Source: Verrucomicrobiota bacterium | GTDB taxonomy: Bacteria > Verrucomicrobiota > Verrucomicrobiia > Verrucomicrobiales > Verrucomicrobiaceae | Direction of reading: 5' to 3' | NCBI GenBank assembly: GCA_963204975.1 | Contig: CAUJJC010000252.1 | Location: forward strand, 1-35,780 | DNA length: 35,780 nt | Part shown: one piece after another, positions 31,777 through 35,780 of the stretch | Position numbering within the stretch: the stretch's first letter is position 1 | Layout: every line of letters starts with the position of its first letter | The notes under the pieces: generated by a model | Seen by the model: the letters and a program-made list of their open reading frames with translations, nothing else | What the model was told of the DNA's origin: nothing | Database searches by the model: none | Translations under genes and position numbers: made by a program

Positions 31777-34700
31777 ATGCCCCCCATTCAATACCCCGCC
31801 GACCTGCCCATCACGGCCCGCCGTGAGGAGATCGTGGCGACCATTCGCGATCATCAGGTCGTCATTCTGGCGGGCGAGACGGGATCGGGGAAGACGACGC
31901 AGTTGCCCAAGATGTGTCTCGAAGCCGCGGGCGAGAACTTGCGCGGGCAGATCGGCTGCACGCAGCCGCGTCGTGTGGCGGCGATGAGTGTATCGAAGCG
32001 CGTCGCGGAAGAACTCGGCGTGCAGTGGGGCCGCGAGGTGGGGTGCAAGATGCGCTTCAATGACGACACGAGCCGCGACACGCGCGTGAAGTTCATGACC
32101 GATGGCATCCTGCTCGCGGAGATTCAGAGCGATCCGCTGCTGCGCGCGTATTCGATGATCATCCTGGATGAAGCGCACGAGCGCTCGCTGAACATCGACT
32201 TCCTGCTCGGCTACCTGCGCACCCTCCTGCCGAAGCGCCCCGATCTGAAGCTGCTCGTCACTTCGGCGACCATCGACACGCAGGCCTTCTCCGCGCACTT
32301 CGACAACGCGCCGATCATCGAGGTCTCGGGTCGTCTTTATCCCGTCGAGGTGCGCTATACACCGGTGGCCAATGATGATGACGCCGACCTGATCGATGCT
32401 GCGGCGAGCAGTGTGGAAGATGCGCTGATCGAAACGAACGAGGGCGATGTGCTCGTCTTCATGGCGACGGAGCGCGACATCCGCGAGACCTGCGACTTGC
32501 TCGAAGGCCGGCTCGGCTCGTCATACGAAGTGCTCGGCCTCTTCGGTCGTATGCCTGCCGCCGAGCAGCAGCGCATCTTCGCGCCAGGGCGCAAACGTCG
32601 AGTCGTGGTCGCGACGAACGTGGCGGAGACCTCCATCACCATCCCGCGCATTCGCTATGTCGTGGACACCGGCCTTGCCCGCATCAGCCGCTACAATCCC
32701 CGCACGCGCACCAAGCGGCTGCCGGTGGAAGCGGTGTCGCAGAGCAGTTGCAACCAACGCGCGGGTCGCGCCGGTCGTGTGCAGGACGGCGTGTGCATTC
32801 GCTTGTTCACGAAGGAAGATTTCGACGCGCGCGACAAGTTCACGATGCCTGAGATTCAGCGCGCGAACCTGGCCGAGGTCATCCTGCGCATGATGGCGTT
32901 CAAGCTCGGCGACATCGAGAGCTTCCCCTTCATCAATCCACCCGCGCATGCGTCCATCCGCAGCGGCTATCAGTTGCTGCACGAACTCGGCGCGCTGGAC
33001 GAGACGGAGGTGATGACGCCGCTCGGTCGCGAACTCGCGCGCCTGCCGCTGGATCCCACACTGGGTCGCATGTTGATCCAGGCGAAGAAGGAGAAGGCGC
33101 TGCCCGAGATGCTAGTTATCGCCGCCGGCCTGAGCATTCCCGATCCGCGCGAGCGACCCGAGGAAGGCCGTGAACGCGCCGCTGCCGCGCACAAGGCCTT
33201 TGCTTGCCCCGACTCCGACTTCCTCACGCTGCTGCGCATCTGGCAGGCCTCGCCCGAAGGCGGTGGCAAGGGCAGCGCCAATGCGCTGCGCAAGTTCTGC
33301 AAAGCGAGCTACCTCTCGTTCACTCGGATGCGCGAGTGGCGCGATGTGTGGAAGCAACTCAGCGACACGATTCGTGACGAAGACGAATCGCTGTCGAACG
33401 AATCGAAGGCCTCCAACGACGACGCCATCCATCGCAGCATCTTGTCCGGCCAGCTCGGCCACATCGCGATGAAGCAGGATCGCAATCTCTACAAGGCAGG
33501 CGGCAATCGCGAGGTGACGCTCTTCCCCGGCTCGAACCTCTACGAGCGCCGCGACAAGAAGAACCCGGCCAAGCCTGGGCAGGACAAGTCGAAGCAACCG
33601 CTGTGGATCGTCGCAGGTGAGATCGTGCACACGTCGCAGCTCTTCGCGCGCACCGTGGCGAAGGTGGACCCGAACTGGATCGCGGAACTCGGCGCGCACC
33701 TGATGCAGTTCAAATACAGTGAGCCACGCTACGATGAGAAGTCGATGCGCGTGCTCGTGCTGCAGCGCCACATTCTGCATGGGCTGGAGGTGAAGCGGCA
33801 GTCCATCGACTACGTGAAGGTGGACGCCGTCGCTGCCACGCAGCTCTTCATTCGCGGCGCGCTGATCGACAACGAGACGCCGATCACGCATCGCTTTTAC
33901 CAGCAGAATCAGAAGCTGCGCGAGAAGATCGAGACCTCGTTGACGCGAGTCCGCAGCACCCGCGCGTGGAACGTGGCCGAGGCCTTGTATCGCTTCTATG
34001 AGAAGCGCATCGAGCGAGTGTCCTCCATTCACGACCTCAACAAGCTGGTGAACGAGCGAGTGAAGGAGGAACCGAACTTCCTCTGCGCCACCGAGCAGGA
34101 CCTCATTGGCGACGCCGAGTTCGCCGTCGATCTCCATGCCTTCCCCGATCAGGTCTCCTTCGGCACCACCGTTCTGCCATTGAGCTATGCGTATGACCCC
34201 GGCGAAGAGAGCGATGGCGTCACCGTGAAGGTGCCCGCCGCCGTGGCCGAACATCTCACCTCTGGCCAAATCCAGTGGATGGTGCCCGGCATTCGCGAGG
34301 AGTTGATCGAGGTGCTCCTGCGTGCCCTGCCCAAGCAGTTCCGCCGTCAGTTCATGCCCATCGAGCAGCGCGCCAAGGAGATCGCCACCGAGTTCAATCC
34401 CGGTCGTGCTGACTTCCTTCCCGCGCTCGCCCAGCATCTCACGCGCCGCTATCGCATCGAGGTGAAGCACAGCGACTGGCCGCCGATGAGCGTGCCGAAG
34501 CATCTGCAACCACGCGTGGAAGTTATTGATCCCAAGAAGGGTTCCGTCGTCGCCAGCCGCGACCTTGACGAGGTGCGCAAGGCCGTGAAGCAAGCCGCGC
34601 CCAAGTCCGATGCGTGGGAGAAAACCGTGCAACGCGTCGAGCGCTACGCCTTGTCCTCGTGGTCCTTCGGTGACCTGCCCGAGTCCCTCTTCATCGAAGA

Positions 34701-35490
34701 CGGCGGCGGCGTGCCCGTGCTCGGTTACCCCGGCTTGATGGTGCGCGAGAACGAGGTCGATCTGCGTTTGTTCAAGACGAAGGCCGAGGTCGAGAAACAT
34801 ACGCCCGCCGCCGTTCGCAAGCTCGCCGAGACCGCCTTGAGCAAAGACCTCGCCTGGCTGTGGAAGGAACTGAAGCACCTCGGCTCCGGCGCTGCGCCCA
34901 AGGCCGCGCCGCTCAGTGGTCTCGCTGCCCTGTCATCCCTCACCGTCTCCCCGGTGAAAGCCGCGCCCGATCAACTCCAGAAGGACGCCCACGAGCACAT
35001 CGTCCGCTTTGCCTTGCGACTGAATCCGCTGCTGCCGCTGACGCAGAAGCGCTTCACCGAGATGTGCGACAAGGTGCGTCGCGAGCTGCCCGCGCTCGCC
35101 CATCGCGTCGGCGACCTGATGAAGCAGGCGCAGGACTGGAAGCAGAAGCTCATCGCCTCGCCGAAGCGCTACCCCGGCTTCGACCAAGACCTCGCGCGCC
35201 TCATGCCTGCCAACCTCATCGCCGTCACCCCGCACGAGCAGTTGCAGCATCTCCCGCGCTACCTCCGCGCCATGCAGGTCCGCGCCGAACGTGCCTCGTA
35301 TGCCCCGGACAAAGACGCCACGAAGGCCGACCTCATCCGCGACTTCGACGGCTGGCAGCAATACGTCCCCGTTTCGCAGCACGAGACCTTCCGCTGGATG
35401 CTCGAAGAGTATCGCGTCCAAGTCTTCGCCCCCGAGCTGGGCACCGCCCAGAGTGTGTCGCCGAAGAAGCTGGAGGCGATGATGGTGTAG
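31777..35490 (+). CDS. hrpA: ATP-dependent RNA helicase HrpA
   Basis: 1237-residue DEAH-box helicase, near full length for HrpA (E. coli about 1300). Motif I is GETGSGKT (33-40), motif II is DEAH at 131-134, then SAT (in VTSATID) and motif VI QRAGRAGR. HA2/ratchet and OB-fold regions follow, and a DUF3418-type C-terminal part fills the last third. HrpA acts on structured RNA; in E. coli it helps rescue collided ribosomes. The start ATG 31777 follows a pyrimidine-rich leader. The REP nest lies just upstream and a second REP pair just downstream. Confidence 0.95.
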   Translation: MPPIQYPADLPITARREEIVATIRDHQVVILAGETGSGKTTQLPKMCLEAAGENLRGQIGCTQPRRVAAMSVSKRVAEELGVQWGREVGCKMRFNDDTSRDTRVKFMTDGILLAEIQSDPLLRAYSMIILDEAHERSLNIDFLLGYLRTLLPKRPDLKLLVTSATIDTQAFSAHFDNAPIIEVSGRLYPVEVRYTPVANDDDADLIDAAASSVEDALIETNEGDVLVFMATERDIRETCDLLEGRLGSSYEVLGLFGRMPAAEQQRIFAPGRKRRVVVATNVAETSITIPRIRYVVDTGLARISRYNPRTRTKRLPVEAVSQSSCNQRAGRAGRVQDGVCIRLFTKEDFDARDKFTMPEIQRANLAEVILRMMAFKLGDIESFPFINPPAHASIRSGYQLLHELGALDETEVMTPLGRELARLPLDPTLGRMLIQAKKEKALPEMLVIAAGLSIPDPRERPEEGRERAAAAHKAFACPDSDFLTLLRIWQASPEGGGKGSANALRKFCKASYLSFTRMREWRDVWKQLSDTIRDEDESLSNESKASNDDAIHRSILSGQLGHIAMKQDRNLYKAGGNREVTLFPGSNLYERRDKKNPAKPGQDKSKQPLWIVAGEIVHTSQLFARTVAKVDPNWIAELGAHLMQFKYSEPRYDEKSMRVLVLQRHILHGLEVKRQSIDYVKVDAVAATQLFIRGALIDNETPITHRFYQQNQKLREKIETSLTRVRSTRAWNVAEALYRFYEKRIERVSSIHDLNKLVNERVKEEPNFLCATEQDLIGDAEFAVDLHAFPDQVSFGTTVLPLSYAYDPGEESDGVTVKVPAAVAEHLTSGQIQWMVPGIREELIEVLLRALPKQFRRQFMPIEQRAKEIATEFNPGRADFLPALAQHLTRRYRIEVKHSDWPPMSVPKHLQPRVEVIDPKKGSVVASRDLDEVRKAVKQAAPKSDAWEKTVQRVERYALSSWSFGDLPESLFIEDGGGVPVLGYPGLMVRENEVDLRLFKTKAEVEKHTPAAVRKLAETALSKDLAWLWKELKHLGSGAAPKAAPLSGLAALSSLTVSPVKAAPDQLQKDAHEHIVRFALRLNPLLPLTQKRFTEMCDKVRRELPALAHRVGDLMKQAQDWKQKLIASPKRYPGFDQDLARLMPANLIAVTPHEQLQHLPRYLRAMQVRAERASYAPDKDATKADLIRDFDGWQQYVPVSQHETFRWMLEEYRVQVFAPELGTAQSVSPKKLEAMMV

Positions 35491-35551
35491 CGTTTAGTAG
35501 CCCGATCAACACCGCATGTGGCGCAGCTTTTGGCGGGGCGACTTTCGGAAG

Positions 35552-35746
35552 GTAGCCGTGGGTTTCCACCCACGTAAACATGTTGGATTGATCTGTGTCG
35601 CGTCGGGACACCGGAACCTAGTCTTTGAGACTTCTCCAAAGGAGGCCGCTTGCAGACGGGTTCCGCCGTCGCTACGCGACGGTGACCTGCGTCCTGTGTG
35701 CCGTGGGGTAAAACCCACGGCTACCTTCCGTGACCGCTACGCGGTC
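35552..35746. repeat. Second REP family: inverted GTAG-headed hairpin pair
   Basis: GTAG at 35552 heads a hairpin CGTGGGT/TTCC/ACCCACG (35557-35574). In inverse orientation, CTAC at 35721-35724 closes a hairpin CCGTGGG/GTAAAA/CCCACGG (35701-35720). Between them lies CCGTCGC/TAC/GCGACGG (35666-35682), and just outside, GACCGC/TAC/GCGGTC (35732-35746). The stem sequences are unlike those of the REP copies near the transposase, but the GTAG head and pairing are alike. The rest of the 290-base 3' end holds no gene. Confidence 0.7.
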
Positions 35747-35780
35747 GTGCGCAAAGTCCGCAAAGTGCCTAGCATTTCAT

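Noticed and set aside
33112..34878. 588-residue minus-strand frame inside hrpA
   Set aside because: It is antisense to the well-supported helicase and has a biased composition with no domain. Shadow frames of this size are common at this GC content.

Overview
The window reads as chromosomal DNA from a member of the Verrucomicrobiota, most like the Prosthecobacter/Verrucomicrobium group. This is an inference from gene content: a PSD1-type cytochrome protein with DUF1549/DUF1553, three Tat-exported DUF1501 proteins, two secreted sulfatases, a sigma factor next to a membrane Ser/Thr kinase, and a ClpS of the kind seen in Planctomycetes and Verrucomicrobia. No rRNA, tRNA, CRISPR or phage genes were seen, and no convincing intrinsic terminators.

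Layout. Positions 1-1915: the 3' part of an unrecognised gene and a ClpS-like adaptor with altered pocket residues. 2066-7300: a plus-strand operon of a PSD1 multidomain haem protein, a four-helix membrane protein and a DUF1501 protein. 7338-10894: a CPBP-type membrane protease facing the other way, a lipoprotein esterase and a DUF2490 outer-membrane-like protein. 11042-14265: an ECF-like sigma factor with a zinc-ribbon/kinase/TM/propeller protein. 14237-17776 on the minus strand: a DUF1501 protein, an orphan VirD4/TraG-like ATPase, and a cyclic-nucleotide-binding-fold protein that lacks the phosphate-binding Arg. 17961-19501: a small haem lipoprotein and a ParDE toxin-antitoxin pair lying between two related palindromic repeats. 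19517-25420: a third DUF1501 protein, two divergent sulfatases and a GT4 glycosyltransferase. 25704-30011: a secreted Ig-like protein, a GNAT acetyltransferase, an FRG-domain protein and a small membrane protein.

30012-31776 is a repeat nest. It holds a 42-bp tandem repeat, four copies of a three-hairpin element headed by GTAG, and an IS200-type (RAYT-like) Y1 transposase flanked by two inverted copies. The hairpin stems differ between copies but stay paired, so the structure is under selection or copied as structure. This is a REP/RAYT system. 31777-35490 is a full-length HrpA helicase. The last 200 bases hold a second, different pair of inverted GTAG-headed hairpins.

The most noteworthy items are the REP/RAYT nest with covarying stems, the orphan coupling-protein-like ATPase paired with a degenerate cNMP-fold protein, the variant ClpS, and the ParDE unit between two palindromic repeats. 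Many genes here encode exported proteins (DUF1501, sulfatases, cytochromes, lipoproteins), which fits a cell that breaks down polysaccharides, possibly sulfated ones.
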